In this document: positions 6,953 to 16,271 of the stretch, piece after piece
Layout: every line of letters starts with the position of its first letter
How positions within the stretch are numbered: position 1 is the stretch's first letter
Assembly: GCA_965276825.1 (NCBI GenBank)
Contig: OZ255630.1
Span: 3,224,001-3,288,000 of the forward strand
Source: G965276765 sp965276825
GTDB taxonomy: Bacteria; Actinomycetota; Acidimicrobiia; Acidimicrobiales; Palsa-688
Direction: 5' to 3'
Length of the DNA: 64,000 nucleotides
Notes under the pieces: generated by a model
What the model was told of the DNA's origin: nothing
Databases searched by the model: none
The model's input: the letters and a program-made list of their open reading frames with translations, nothing else
Position numbers and translations under genes: made by a program

Positions 6953-8581
6953 TCAGGCCCTCTCGGCCGCCGCGCAGGGGACGGGATCGTCGGCCCACGC
7001 CGGGTGGGGCGACCCGGCGGACGCGGGCCGAGCCGGCACGGGCGACGCGGTGGCCGGCCGTGGGGAGGCGGCGGCGATGGTCGGCGCGGCGTCGAGCTCC
7101 ATCCGCCGCGTGGGGCGGGCTCGGGCGGTTGCGGGGCCGGCGTCGGCCGGCAGGGCCCGGGTGGCCACACCGACGAGCACCGAGATCGCCATCAGGATGC
7201 TGAGGACCAGCAGCACGGCGTGGAGGCCACCGAGGTGGGAGGCGGGCAGCTCGGTCAGGTACAGGCTGCCGATGGTGGCCACGCCGAGGCCGAGGGAGGT
7301 CTGCTGGGTGGTGGTCAACACGCCGCTGCCGACGCCGGCCAGCTCGCTCGGCACCTCGGAGACGACCAGGCGGAACAGCGGGGTCAGGACCAGGCCCTGG
7401 CCGACGCCGACGGGCAGGGTGGCCGCCCCGACGACCCACGCCGACGGGTGGGGCCAGCCGGAGGCCAGCGCGAAGGCCAGGCCGACGAGCCCGACCAGCT
7501 GCACGCCGGCGCCGACGGTCAGGACGCTGCGGCCCCACCTGGCGACCAGCCGGGGCATGGACAACGAGGCGCCCAGGTAGGCCACGGCCATCGGGATCAG
7601 GGTCAGCCCGGTGGTCAAGGCGCTGAAGCCGGCGCCGTCCTGGAGGGTGAGGGCATAGACGAACATGAAGGCCGCGAACCCGGCGAAGAAGGGCACACCC
7701 AGGATGAGCCCCCGGCGCATGCTGCGGATCTCCAGGATGGACAGCGGGACGAGCGGGAGGCCGCCGGCCCGCTCCACCTGGCGCTCGGCCCGCACGAAGG
7801 CGGCGGCCAGGAACGGGGAGGAGACGAGCAGGACGATGGTCCACGCCGGCCAGCCGAGGGCCCGGCCCTCGGTCAGTGGCACGAGGAGGGCCAGGAGACT
7901 GGCCCCGAGCAGGACGGTGCCAGGCGCGTCGACCTGGGCCGGGGCGCTCGAGCGCGTCTCGGGGATGGCCCGGCGGGCGATGAGGATCCCGACGATGCCG
8001 ACGGGCACGTTGACCAGGAAGATGGGACGCCAGCCGGTGCCGGCCAGGTTGGCCGCCACCAGCACCCCGCCGAGGAGCTGCCCGACGACGGTCGCGATGC
8101 CGCCGGTGGCGCCGTAGAAGCCGAGGGCCCGGTTGCGCTCCGCCCCCGAGGTGGTGGCCTGGATGGTGGTGAGGACCTGGGGGAGCATGACCGCCGACGC
8201 CGCGCCCTGCAGGACACGGGCGGCCACGAGCAGCGGGGCGCTCGGGGCCAGGCCGCACGCCAGAGACGTGAGCGTGAAGGCGACCATGCCGAGGGTGAAC
8301 AGGCGCCGACGGCCGACGGCATCGCCCAGCCGGCCGCCGACCACCAGGAGGGTGGCGTAGGAGATGGCGTATCCGGCCACGACCAGCTGGAGCATGCCGG
8401 CCGACGCGTGGAGGTCGCGGTCGATGGTGGGCAGCGCCACGTTGACGATGAAGAAGTCGGTGAGGGGCAGGAACAGGCCGATCAGCAGCACGAACAGCGC
8501 CACCCCGGTGAGGCCGCCGGGCTCGGGAGGAGCCGTGCGGGTGGAGGGGCGGCCGGTGGGGGCGGAGGTGTCGGTGGCCAT
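6953..8581 (-). CDS. MFS drug/proton antiporter, DHA2 (EmrB/QacA) type
   Basis: About 542 residues with up to 14 hydrophobic helices. The first helix contains DFFIVNVALPTI, the DHA2 motif D1, and the loop after helix 2 has GGRLGDAVGRRR (motif A). A GATGGIATVVGQLLGGV stretch matches antiporter motif C. It should export hydrophobic or cationic compounds using the proton gradient. ATG 8581 is preferred over ATG 8602 because CTGGGAG precedes it. It is divergent from a MmyB-type regulator with shared repeated boxes between them, so it is probably repressed or activated by that regulator. Confidence 0.88.
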   Translation of the reverse strand: MATDTSAPTGRPSTRTAPPEPGGLTGVALFVLLIGLFLPLTDFFIVNVALPTIDRDLHASAGMLQLVVAGYAISYATLLVVGGRLGDAVGRRRLFTLGMVAFTLTSLACGLAPSAPLLVAARVLQGAASAVMLPQVLTTIQATTSGAERNRALGFYGATGGIATVVGQLLGGVLVAANLAGTGWRPIFLVNVPVGIVGILIARRAIPETRSSAPAQVDAPGTVLLGASLLALLVPLTEGRALGWPAWTIVLLVSSPFLAAAFVRAERQVERAGGLPLVPLSILEIRSMRRGLILGVPFFAGFAAFMFVYALTLQDGAGFSALTTGLTLIPMAVAYLGASLSMPRLVARWGRSVLTVGAGVQLVGLVGLAFALASGWPHPSAWVVGAATLPVGVGQGLVLTPLFRLVVSEVPSELAGVGSGVLTTTQQTSLGLGVATIGSLYLTELPASHLGGLHAVLLVLSILMAISVLVGVATRALPADAGPATARARPTRRMELDAAPTIAAASPRPATASPVPARPASAGSPHPAWADDPVPCAAAERA

Positions 8582-8607
8582 GGCTCCCAGGATGGGGCCC
8601 ATCGGAG

Positions 8608-8716
8608 CCTGGTACCAGGAGCGTGGTTATCCTGGTACTGTCACCAACCTGGTCCCGGGTCCAGGCACTGCCGCATCCAGGCACTGCTCCACACTGGTAC
8701 TGCTGCATGCTGGTGC
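8608..8716. promoter_or_regulatory. Divergent control region with repeated CTGGTAC boxes
   Basis: The 172 bp between the MFS and regulator genes contain a perfect 12-bp palindrome CCTGGTACCAGG (8608-8619), a second CCTGGTAC (8631-8638), a third CTGGTAC (8694-8700) and a weaker CTGGTGCC (8710-8717). Spacing between the first two is 23 bp, about two helical turns. These are good candidates for operator sites of the divergently encoded HTH protein. Confidence 0.6.
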
Positions 8717-8753
8717 CGGATCCCGAGGAGGATGACCCCCGAGGAGGAGGACC

Positions 8754-9716
8754 ATGGCCGTCGACAGCCCAACCCCCATATCCACGCCCACGTCCACGCC
8801 CGCAGCCGCACCTGCGCCGGTCGACGCCGCCGCGCCGGGTGCGGCGATCGATCCCGACGCCCCCGGCGGGGCGGGAGCCGGCCAGGGGGCACGACGCCGC
8901 GAGCTCGGCGCCTTTCTCCGGAGCCGCCGCGAGCGCATCACCCCCGACCAGGTGGGCCTCCCGGTGTCGGGCCGGCGGCGCACCCCCGGGCTGCGCCGCG
9001 AGGAGGTCGGCACCCTCGCCGGGGTCGGGGTCACCTGGTACACCTGGCTCGAGCAGGGCCGCGACATCCACGTGTCCGATGACGTGTTGGACGCCATCGG
9101 CCGCACCCTGCAGTTCGACGCCCACGAACGCCGCCACCTCTTCGCCCTCGCCGGCTCCTCCGAGGCGCTCCCGTCGAGGGACTGCCCGGTCGTGACCCCA
9201 CCCGTGCGGATCATGCTCGACCAGCTCGACCCGCTGCCGGCCTGCGTGCTCAACGGCCGCTTCGACATCCTCGCCTACAACCGGCCCTACGCCACCCTGA
9301 TCGACGATCTCGACGCCGTGGCCTTCGAGGACCGCAACACCTTGGTCCTCAACCTCACCCACCCGGCCTGGCGGCGGGCGATCGTCGACTGGGACGACGC
9401 CGTCACCCGCTGCGTCGGCCAGCTGCGGGCGTCGATGGCCGAGCACGTGGCGGAGCCGGCGTGGAAGGCCCTGGTGCGCCGATTGTCGGAGGAGTCGGCC
9501 GAATTTGCCGAGCTGTGGGAGCGCCACGAGGTCCACGGCGTCGAGAACCGGGTCAAGCACCTGGTCAACGAGCGCGTCGGCCTGCTGCGCCTCGACTTCA
9601 CCAATCTGTGGTTCGGGCCCGTGCCCGGCACCCGCCTGGTCACCTACACGCCCGCCGACCTCGAGACCGAGGCCCGGCTGCGCCGCCTCAACGCCGAGGA
9701 GCGCGCCGGCCGCTAG
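8754..9716 (+). CDS. HTH transcriptional regulator with MmyB-like ligand-binding domain
   Basis: A 320-residue protein starting at ATG 8754 behind GAGGAGG. After a low-complexity Thr/Pro/Ala leader of about 45 residues comes an XRE-type HTH (LGAFLRSRRERI, TPGLRREEVGTLAGVGVTWYTWLEQGR) and then a C-terminal domain with AYNRPYATL, RHLFALAGS and WFGPVPGTR, typical of the MmyB/MLTR ligand-binding region. These regulators usually control a neighbouring SDR or transporter gene in response to a small molecule, here most simply the divergent MFS exporter. The stop overlaps the convergent ligase gene by 4 bp within CTAG. Confidence 0.9.
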   Translation: MAVDSPTPISTPTSTPAAAPAPVDAAAPGAAIDPDAPGGAGAGQGARRRELGAFLRSRRERITPDQVGLPVSGRRRTPGLRREEVGTLAGVGVTWYTWLEQGRDIHVSDDVLDAIGRTLQFDAHERRHLFALAGSSEALPSRDCPVVTPPVRIMLDQLDPLPACVLNGRFDILAYNRPYATLIDDLDAVAFEDRNTLVLNLTHPAWRRAIVDWDDAVTRCVGQLRASMAEHVAEPAWKALVRRLSEESAEFAELWERHEVHGVENRVKHLVNERVGLLRLDFTNLWFGPVPGTRLVTYTPADLETEARLRRLNAEERAGR

Positions 9717-11293
9717 CCCGCGCCGGTCGTGAGGTCAGCCGGTCGGGACGGCACCGCCCCGCCGGCGCGCAGCACCCGCTCGAGCACCTTGCCGGCGGCG
9801 TTGCGCGGCAGAGATTCGGCCACGTGGACCGCGGTCGGCACCCTGGCCGCCGGCAACCTGGCCGCCGTGTGGAGGGCGAGCTCGGATCCGCTGACCGGGC
9901 GGCGCACCGTCACCCAGGCGTGGACGGCCTCACCCCAGTGGTCGTCGGGGACGCCGACCACGGCCGCCTCGACCACGGCGGGATGCTCGGCGATGGCGTC
10001 CTCGATCTCGGGGGCGTAGAGCCGCTCGCCGCCGCGGACGATCACGTCGCGCGTGCGCCCGGCCAGGTACACGTAGCCGTCGTCGTCCATGCGGGCCAGA
10101 TCCCCGGCGCGAAACCACCCGGTCTCCAACGCCTCGGCGGTGACGTCGGGCTGGCCCAGGTAGCCGGTCATCAGGTGGATGCTGCGGGTGGCGATCTCGC
10201 CGACCTCCCCGGCGCCGACGTCGGTCAGGTCAGGCCCGACGATGCGCAGGTCGACCCCGAAGCCGGGGCGGCCCACCGACGCCAGCAGGTGGGGCTCCCC
10301 GTCGACCGCTCTGCGGTGATCGTCGGACGACAGGCAGCACTGGGTGCCGGCCTCGGTGCCGGCGCCGAAGGCCTGCACGAAGCCGCAGCCGAAGCACTCG
10401 ACCGCCCTGGCCAGCAGCGCCGGCGTCATCGGCGACCCGCCGTAGACGATGGTCCGCAGCCGCCGGTAGTCGCCGTCGGCTGCGCCGGGCAGGTCGACGA
10501 GGGCCGAGAGCAGAGCCGGGCTGAGCAGGCAGCCGGTCAGTCGCTCCTGCAGCAGGGCGAGCACCGCCGGCCCCTCGAAGCGGGGCAGCACCACCGTGGT
10601 GATGCCGCGGGAAACGTGCATCAGGAGAAAGGCCACGCCGGCGGTGTGGAACATGGGGGCGGCGGTGTACCGGGCCTCGTCGGGACCGATCTCGTAGTCG
10701 ATGATGCCGGAGGTGGCCAGGTTCGTGAGCATCCTGAGCGACTGCTGGACCGCCTTCGGCGCGCTGGTAGTGCCGCTGGTGAAGGGGAGCCCGACGGTGG
10801 TCTCGGGGTCGACCCAGTCGGGGAGGTCGACCGCGGGCGGCGACGCGACCAGCGACTCGTAGCCCTCACGCCCGAAGCGTTGGATGGTCTCGATCGTCGG
10901 CACCCCGCCGGCGATGGTGACGGCCAGCGGGGCGAAGCGCTCGGACACGAACAGCACCTTGGGCTCGGAGCGCAGCAGCCGGGCGCTCAGGTCCACGTCC
11001 GAGAGGCGCACGTCGAGGGGCACGAAGGTGATCCCGGTGCGGATGCAGGCCAGCACCACCTCGGCGAAGTCGTGGCCGTCGTCGGCGAGGATGGCCACGC
11101 GCTGTCCGGGCAGCAGGCCGCCGCCGACCAGGATGCGGGCCACCCGCTCGACCCGGTCGTCGACCTCGGCGAAGCTCATCGTCCGCTGGGCGCCCAGGTC
11201 GACGAGACAAGGACTGTCCGGCCGTCGCCGGGCCCAGATCGACAACAGGTCCGACGGGGAGCCCTGGATGACCGGGGTCGCTGGACGTCTCAT
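9713..11293 (-). CDS. AMP-binding acyl-CoA synthetase/ligase-like enzyme
   Basis: A 526-residue ANL-superfamily enzyme starting at ATG 11293, with GAGGGGG nine bases upstream; an in-frame ATG 11332 is less likely. The phosphate-binding A3 motif is FTSGTTSAPKAV (Ser at a position that is usually Gly), A5 is degenerate (GAGTEAG for YGxTE), A7 is WFRAGDLARMDDDGYVYLAGR, A8 is RTRDVIVRGGERLYAPEIE and the A10 Lys is in NAAGKVLERV. It would activate a carboxylic acid with ATP and load it on CoA. The substrate is unknown and the gene appears to be alone. Confidence 0.86.
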   Translation of the reverse strand: MRRPATPVIQGSPSDLLSIWARRRPDSPCLVDLGAQRTMSFAEVDDRVERVARILVGGGLLPGQRVAILADDGHDFAEVVLACIRTGITFVPLDVRLSDVDLSARLLRSEPKVLFVSERFAPLAVTIAGGVPTIETIQRFGREGYESLVASPPAVDLPDWVDPETTVGLPFTSGTTSAPKAVQQSLRMLTNLATSGIIDYEIGPDEARYTAAPMFHTAGVAFLLMHVSRGITTVVLPRFEGPAVLALLQERLTGCLLSPALLSALVDLPGAADGDYRRLRTIVYGGSPMTPALLARAVECFGCGFVQAFGAGTEAGTQCCLSSDDHRRAVDGEPHLLASVGRPGFGVDLRIVGPDLTDVGAGEVGEIATRSIHLMTGYLGQPDVTAEALETGWFRAGDLARMDDDGYVYLAGRTRDVIVRGGERLYAPEIEDAIAEHPAVVEAAVVGVPDDHWGEAVHAWVTVRRPVSGSELALHTAARLPAARVPTAVHVAESLPRNAAGKVLERVLRAGGAVPSRPADLTTGAG

Positions 11294-11474
11294 CGGTAAC
11301 CCCCTCGCGAGCCCGGAATCGGACACCCGCACGTCGAGGCCATCCTCGAACTTCTGGCCCGCTACGTCAACGACCGGCGATGCCGGACGCGCCTCGCCGG
11401 TCCTCCGGCGCCCGGTCCCGGGTCCGGCCGATGCTGTCGGGGGCCGGCTCGCCGGCCCCCGACACGAGCGCCTC

Positions 11475-14181
11475 CTACCGCCTGCGGGTCGTCACCGTGT
11501 ACCGGCCCCCGGCGGGGACCCGAACGGAGACCGAGTGGGCACCGGCCGCAGCGCGCACGACCCGGACGACGGGTCGGCCGGCGGTGGTCCGCCCGGTCAG
11601 CACGACGAGACTGCGGGCCGCCACGGGGACCGTGACGACCCCGGACGTGGACGCGGGCACGCTCACCTGGAGGCGGAAGGGGCCGTGGACGCCGTGCTGA
11701 GACCACCGCACGCCGATCGGCCCGGAGGCGGTGGGCACCTGGCCCCTGGTCCAGGCCAGCTCGCCCGGCTGCGGGGCGATCGACCAGGTCCGGTAGCCGG
11801 CCGAGGTCGGCTGCACACCGAGGACGTAGGCCGACAGGTCGGCGGTGGCCCCACTGGCCCACCCGTGGGCCAGGCTGGTGAACCCGCCGAAGCCCGGCGT
11901 CCCGTCCGAGCCGACCAGCTCCCAGTCGGCCCCCGTGTAGTTGGGCCCGCGCGCGTCCATGTGGCCCCACACCCGGCGGAGCAACGCCAGGGCCCCGGCC
12001 GTGTCGCCGGCGGCGAAGCGGGCCTGGACCTCTTCGTTGGTGACGAAGGGGCTGACCGCCTGGCGGTAGCCGGTGCCGGTGCTGAAGGGCAGCGGCCCGT
12101 AGGGGGTGGACGGCAGCCCCTTTCTGAGCGCGGCGAGGATGTGCGCCCGTTGCGCCGCCGGGGCGATCTCGTCGACCACGGCGAGGGAGTTGCCGTCCTG
12201 GGCGAAGCTTCCCGGCGCGGTGTCGGACACCGAGTACAGCCCGGTGGCCCGGTCGAACAGGACGCGGTTGATGGCGGCCCGCAGGCTGGCCGCCTGCTGC
12301 GCGTACGTGGCCGCCTGGGCCCGCTGGCCGAGGGCCCTGGCCATGGTGGCGGCGTCACGGAGGGTCTGGTCGTAGATGACGTTGTAGGCGGTGACCGCAC
12401 CGGTCTTGGCCCCGTCGTAGTAGTCCCAGTCGAGGCCGTTGCTGCCGTCGGTGACCAGCAGCCCCCGGCTGTCGACCATCGACCGGTTGTAGGCCAGCTC
12501 CCGCTGGATCATCGGCCACTCCGAGCGGACGAAGCCGAGGTCGCCGGTGTAACGGTAGTAGAGGCCGATGTTGTCGACCTCGTCCATGGAGTACGCCGAC
12601 GAGTAGGGGGACCCACCGGCCGGAAACGTCCCGAGCGCGACGGTGGGCGCGACGTTGGTCCCCGACTCGCCGTTCGCGTTCTGGTAGCTGGCCAGCAGCT
12701 GCAGCGAGTCCCGAACGTACCGGTTGGCGCCCGTCGTGTAGAAGACGTTGGGTCCCTCGACCCCGAGGTCGCCGCTCCAGACCACCCGGTCGCGCTTGGC
12801 GCCGTCCAGGATCAGCGGTCGCGGATCGGGGCTGGTGACCGGCGGCCCGGTGAAATCGGCGAGGGCCGAGGTGGCGGCGAGCGGGTTGGCGTCGAGGGTG
12901 GCACCGGAGGGATCGGTGACCGACAGGTCCCGGAACCTGGCCACCTCGCCGCCGTACTCGCGGAAGCCCACCGTCCCCGACGTCAGCGCCGGGACACCGG
13001 CCGGCAGACTGCCCGTCCACGGTGCCGAGCTGCCGCCCGTCGAGGCTGACGGTGATGGTCGCGCCCGCCAGCTTCGTCTGCACGGCGTGCCAGGTGCCGG
13101 GCTCCAGATTCGTCCCGAGGGCCACGTTGCCGATCGAGACGTACGAGCCGTTGGCGAAGTACAGCTCCTGGAGGGTGTTGGCCGGGCCGCCGCCGGCCGA
13201 GGGGGCCGGGTCGTTGGCGGCGTCGAGGATGAACAGGTAGCCGCGGTCCCCGCTGGGCGAGGTCCGCACCACCCAGCCGGCCTGACGGCTCAGGATCTCG
13301 GTCTGGAACGAGTCGGTGTAGTCGGTCCAGCCGGTGCCCCTGCCCACCACGCCGACCGCGGCGGACCCGGTGGCGTGGAGCGATCCGTCGGTGATCGTCC
13401 AGGGCGTCGGCAGGGTCCGGGCCGGGACCTGGTCGAGCTGGGTGGTGTAGGCGCCGTCGTACCAGATGCGGTTGAGCTGGTCGGAGCTGGAGAGGAACCA
13501 GCCCTTGTACTGCGCCGGCGTGGCCCGGTAGGCGCTGAAGTGGATCGACGCCGAGGAGAGGCTCACCGTGCCGGGCGAGCTCAGGGTCAGCTCCTGGTAG
13601 CGCTCGCCGCCCTGGATCAGCCCGTTGGTCACGACGCCGGGACCGGTCACGGTGAACTGGTCGGCCCGGGACGGGTCGCCGGCGCCGCTCTGGCTGGGGC
13701 CGCCGTCACCGGGGGGGCTGACGAAGGAAAGGCCCTCGCTGTAGGACGCGTCCAGGGTCGGCGATCCCGACGCCGCAGTGACGTCGAAGGACGGGACCCC
13801 GCCCACGTCCTTGCCGTAGTCGAGGACGACCGTCGGCTCCGGGCCGCCCGCCACCATGGTCAGGGTCGTGGAGCCCCGGCCGCCGGTCAGCGCAGCCGGA
13901 TCCGTCACGTCGCCGGTGGAGGACCGCACGGCCACGGGGTGCACGTCGGGCCGGGAAGGTCCGAGGACGTAGTGCTGCCAGCCCGTGGCCTGGCTCGTGC
14001 CGCTGGCCGCGCGGCTCGCGCCGTTGGGCGCGCGGCTCGTGCCGCTGGCCGCGCGGCTCGCGCCGTTGGGCGCGCGGCTCGTGCCGCTGGCCGCCACCGG
14101 GGACGCCAGTCCTGCCAGGAGCACGGCGGCCGCGCCGGCTCCCCCGACGGCCATCCGGCCCCGACGTCGTGATCTGCCTAT
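11475..14181 (-). pseudogene. Secreted GH78 alpha-L-rhamnosidase-like protein, split by a frameshift
   Basis: Two reading frames together encode one GH78-type protein of about 900 residues. The upstream frame (to about 13014) has a signal peptide, a repetitive Ala/Ser/Asn linker, beta-sandwich domains and a concanavalin-like segment. The downstream frame has the (alpha/alpha)6 catalytic domain, with DGAKRDRVVWSGDLG, DNIGLYYRYTGD, and the C-terminal WELV...SLAHGWASG where GH78 enzymes keep the general base Glu. The frames join if one G is removed from GGG at 13012-13014 (plus-strand CCC). It is either a true mutation or a homopolymer error. The likely start is odd: GGGAGG precedes ATA 14181; ATG 14154 or 14253 are alternatives. 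It would release terminal rhamnose outside the cell. Confidence 0.75.
13997..14095 (-). repeat. 42-bp tandem repeat, 2.4 copies, in the rhamnosidase N-terminus
   Basis: Two perfect 42-bp units (13997-14038, 14039-14080) and a 15-bp remainder encode a 14-residue Ala/Ser/Arg/Asn-rich repeat just after the signal peptide. Each unit is itself made of two related 21-bp halves. It is probably a flexible spacer. Confidence 0.88.
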
Positions 14182-14253
14182 GGTGCTGCCTCCCGTTGGT
14201 CGGTCCTGCCCGCTCGAAGGGACCCGACGGGGCGCGCACCACTCACGATCCAC

Positions 14254-14651
14254 CCCCCGCCGAACGAACCCCGGTCCTGCTCTTGAATCGTTCTAACGAC
14301 AGCACGGACCGTAGTCCCGAAGGTTCGATCTGACAAGAACCTTCTGGTCGAAAGGTGGCCATCCCCGACGCCTGTGCCGCCTCCGAGTCGGCGTCGTCCA
14401 CTCCCTGGTACTGAGCCATCCCCGACGCCTGCTGACTTCCGGGCGCCCCACGTCGGATACCGACGTCGATCGTCCCGGGGTCGCCGGGGATCCCTCGGAG
14501 ATCGAGGGCCAACACGGCGAGCGCCCGCGAGTGCCGAGTCGGCCGCACGCCCGGGGTCGACGGGCGCCTCCTCGGCGCGGCCCCGCTCCCTCCCGCACCC
14601 GTCCTCTGACCGGGCCGGCATGCACGCACTACGATGCCGGAGCTGCAACTG
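14254..14651. other. Intergenic region before tRNA-Gly, no gene seen
   Basis: About 400 bp without a convincing gene. A 17-bp direct repeat occurs at 14358-14374 and 14415-14431 (GCCATCCCCGACGCCTG). The tRNA promoter must lie near the right end. Confidence 0.5.
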
Positions 14652-14722
14652 GCGAGCGTAGTTCAGAGGCAGAACATCAGCTTCCCAAGCTGAGAACGCG
14701 GGTTCGATTCCCGTCGCTCGCT
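14652..14722 (+). tRNA. tRNA-Gly (anticodon CCC)
   Basis: A 71-nt cloverleaf: acceptor GCGAGCG pairs with CGCTCGC, the D arm is GTTC/GAAC with AGAGGCA between, the anticodon arm TCAGC/GCTGA encloses TTCCCAA giving anticodon CCC, and the T arm is CGGG-TTCGATT-CCCG. CCA is not encoded. The gene is intact although an integrase gene ends inside it, so the element probably integrated at its 3' half and restored it. Confidence 0.95.
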
Positions 14723-15951
14723 CTCGGAAAGTCCCTGGTCAGGGGCTGTTTCTGGAGGGGTACCGGTATGGGGTATGCCTCGATTTTGGCCTCTTCCCCA
14801 CAGTTTCCCCACAGCGGGTCGTCGGTCGGCGCGTTTTGGCTGAGCGTTCGGTCGGGGCCGGCGGTGCGGAGGATCGTCTCGAGGGCGTCGGCGATGTGGA
14901 CGTCGCGTCGTTCGGCGGCGTGCTGGTAGCGCTGGGCTGCGGCGGGGGAGGCGTGGCCGAGGCGGGCCATGAGCTCCCGGGTGGTGGCCCCGGTCTGGGC
15001 GGCGAGGGTGCCCGCCGCGTGGCGGAGGTCGTGGAGGTGGAGTCGCTCGACGCCGGCTTGGTGGCGGGCGGCGTCCCACGCCTTGTAGAGGGTGGCCCGC
15101 CGCAGGCCGTCGGAGAGCGGTCCGGTGAAGACGAGGGCGTCGGGGGTCGGATCGCAGTACTGGTCGAGGTGGCGGCCGAGGGCGGCGGTGATGGTCGCCG
15201 GGAGGTGGACGGTACGGATGCCGGCGTCGGTCTTGGGGGCGGTCTCCAGCCGTTCGCCGTGGGCCAGTTCGACGGTCTGGCGTTCGACTCGGACGGTGCC
15301 GGCGGGGAGGTCGATGTCGTGGCGGCGCAGGGCGATGAGCTCGCCGAGGCGGAGCCCGCCGAACCCGGCGAGGAGCACGAGGGTCCGGTAGCGGTCCTCG
15401 ATGGCGTCGGCGAGGGCGAGGACGATGTGGGCGTCGACGAAGGGTCGTTCGGGGGAGCGCTCGTTGCCGGCGCCGCGCAGGCGGCAGGGGTTGGCGGCGA
15501 TGCGTTCGTCCTCGACGGCGGTGTTGAGGACGGCGCGCAGCAGCCGGTAGGCCTTGGCGGCCTGGATCGGGCCGGACCGCTCGGCCTGGTGGGAGTGCCA
15601 GCGGCGGACGTCGTCGGTGCGGATGGAGTTGAGCCGGCGGTGGCCGAAGGTCGGGAGCAGCCGGTCGTCGAGCAGCCTGCGGTACAGCTCCCGGGTGCGC
15701 GGTGCGAGGGCCCGTCCGTCGGTTCGGCGCCGCTCGGCCATCCACTGTGCGGCGTAGTCACCAAAGGCCATGTCGCCCCGGGCCGGGTCGACGGTGCCGC
15801 CGTTGGCGGTCTCGGCCTCGATGTGGCGTCTGAAGGCCTCGGCCTCCTTGGGCCGCCGGAAGCTGCGCTCCATGCTGCGGGTCCCGACTCGCCAGTGGAC
15901 GTTGTAGCGGGGCTCGTCGTTGGCCAGCTGGTACTTCTCGACCGATGCCAT
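14677..15951 (-). CDS. int: Tyrosine-type site-specific integrase of the tRNA-Gly element
   Basis: A 424-residue tyrosine recombinase. An N-terminal arm-type DNA-binding region (RYNVHWRVGTRSMERSF) and SAM-like core-binding domain precede the catalytic domain with R in GFGGLRLGEL, the HxLR box LHDLRHAAGT, and LGHASPAAAQRYQHA containing the second His and the nucleophile Tyr. The last codons (GNRTRVLSLGS) are antisense tRNA sequence, showing that the stop codon is supplied by the integration site. ATG 15951 overlaps the excisionase stop by one base (TGATG), so the two are translationally coupled. Confidence 0.93.
   Translation of the reverse strand: MASVEKYQLANDEPRYNVHWRVGTRSMERSFRRPKEAEAFRRHIEAETANGGTVDPARGDMAFGDYAAQWMAERRRTDGRALAPRTRELYRRLLDDRLLPTFGHRRLNSIRTDDVRRWHSHQAERSGPIQAAKAYRLLRAVLNTAVEDERIAANPCRLRGAGNERSPERPFVDAHIVLALADAIEDRYRTLVLLAGFGGLRLGELIALRRHDIDLPAGTVRVERQTVELAHGERLETAPKTDAGIRTVHLPATITAALGRHLDQYCDPTPDALVFTGPLSDGLRRATLYKAWDAARHQAGVERLHLHDLRHAAGTLAAQTGATTRELMARLGHASPAAAQRYQHAAERRDVHIADALETILRTAGPDRTLSQNAPTDDPLWGNCGEEAKIEAYPIPVPLQKQPLTRDFPRASDGNRTRVLSLGS
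14690..14722 (+). other. Probable att site (tRNA-Gly 3' half)
   Basis: Tyrosine integrases of actinobacterial elements usually cross over in the 3' half of a tRNA gene next to int. Here int ends at 14677, antisense to the anticodon arm, so the crossover core is likely between the anticodon loop and the 3' end. No second copy of this half was found by eye elsewhere in the window. Confidence 0.45.
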
Positions 15952-16271
15952 CAGGCCAGGTCCTCTCGGGCGGAGGGAGTGTCGAGGGCAGGCCCGGCGG
16001 GAGCGGGGACGCTGCGAGTGCCGGGAAGTCTAGGTGCGGGCTGGGACGGCTCGGCCGGCTCGAGCTGGGCGGTCCAGGCGGCCAGGTCGCTGGCCCGGAT
16101 ACGGCGGCTGGCGCCGATGCGGACCGAGGGGATGGTGCCGTCGGCGAGGAGGACGTAGAGGGTGGAGCGGCCGATGCCGAGGGCCTGGGCGGCCTCGAGC
16201 GGGGAGTAGAGCAGCTTGCCGGCCGGGGCCGGGTCAGTGACGGTGCTGATGTCGGTCACGGTGTCGGTCAT
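15951..16271 (-). CDS. xis: Excisionase-like MerR/HTH_17 DNA-binding protein
   Basis: A 106-residue protein from ATG 16271 with AAGGAGA seven bases upstream. The centre (LYSPLEAAQALGIGRSTLYVLLADGTIP...RIRASDLAAW) is the helix-turn-helix-17 excisionase type that reads a single winged-helix site. The C-terminal 35 residues are Pro-rich and probably flexible. Its place directly before int and the 1-base overlap argue for control of excision. The start overlaps the upstream TraD-like gene by 3 bases, within ATGA. Confidence 0.88.
   Translation of the reverse strand: MTDTVTDISTVTDPAPAGKLLYSPLEAAQALGIGRSTLYVLLADGTIPSVRIGASRRIRASDLAAWTAQLEPAEPSQPAPRLPGTRSVPAPAGPALDTPSAREDLA

Noticed and set aside
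13012..13014. Programmed frameshift in the GH78 gene
   Set aside because: The GGG site has no slippery heptamer or downstream structure that would favour shifting, and GH78 enzymes are not known to need it; mutation or sequencing error is simpler.
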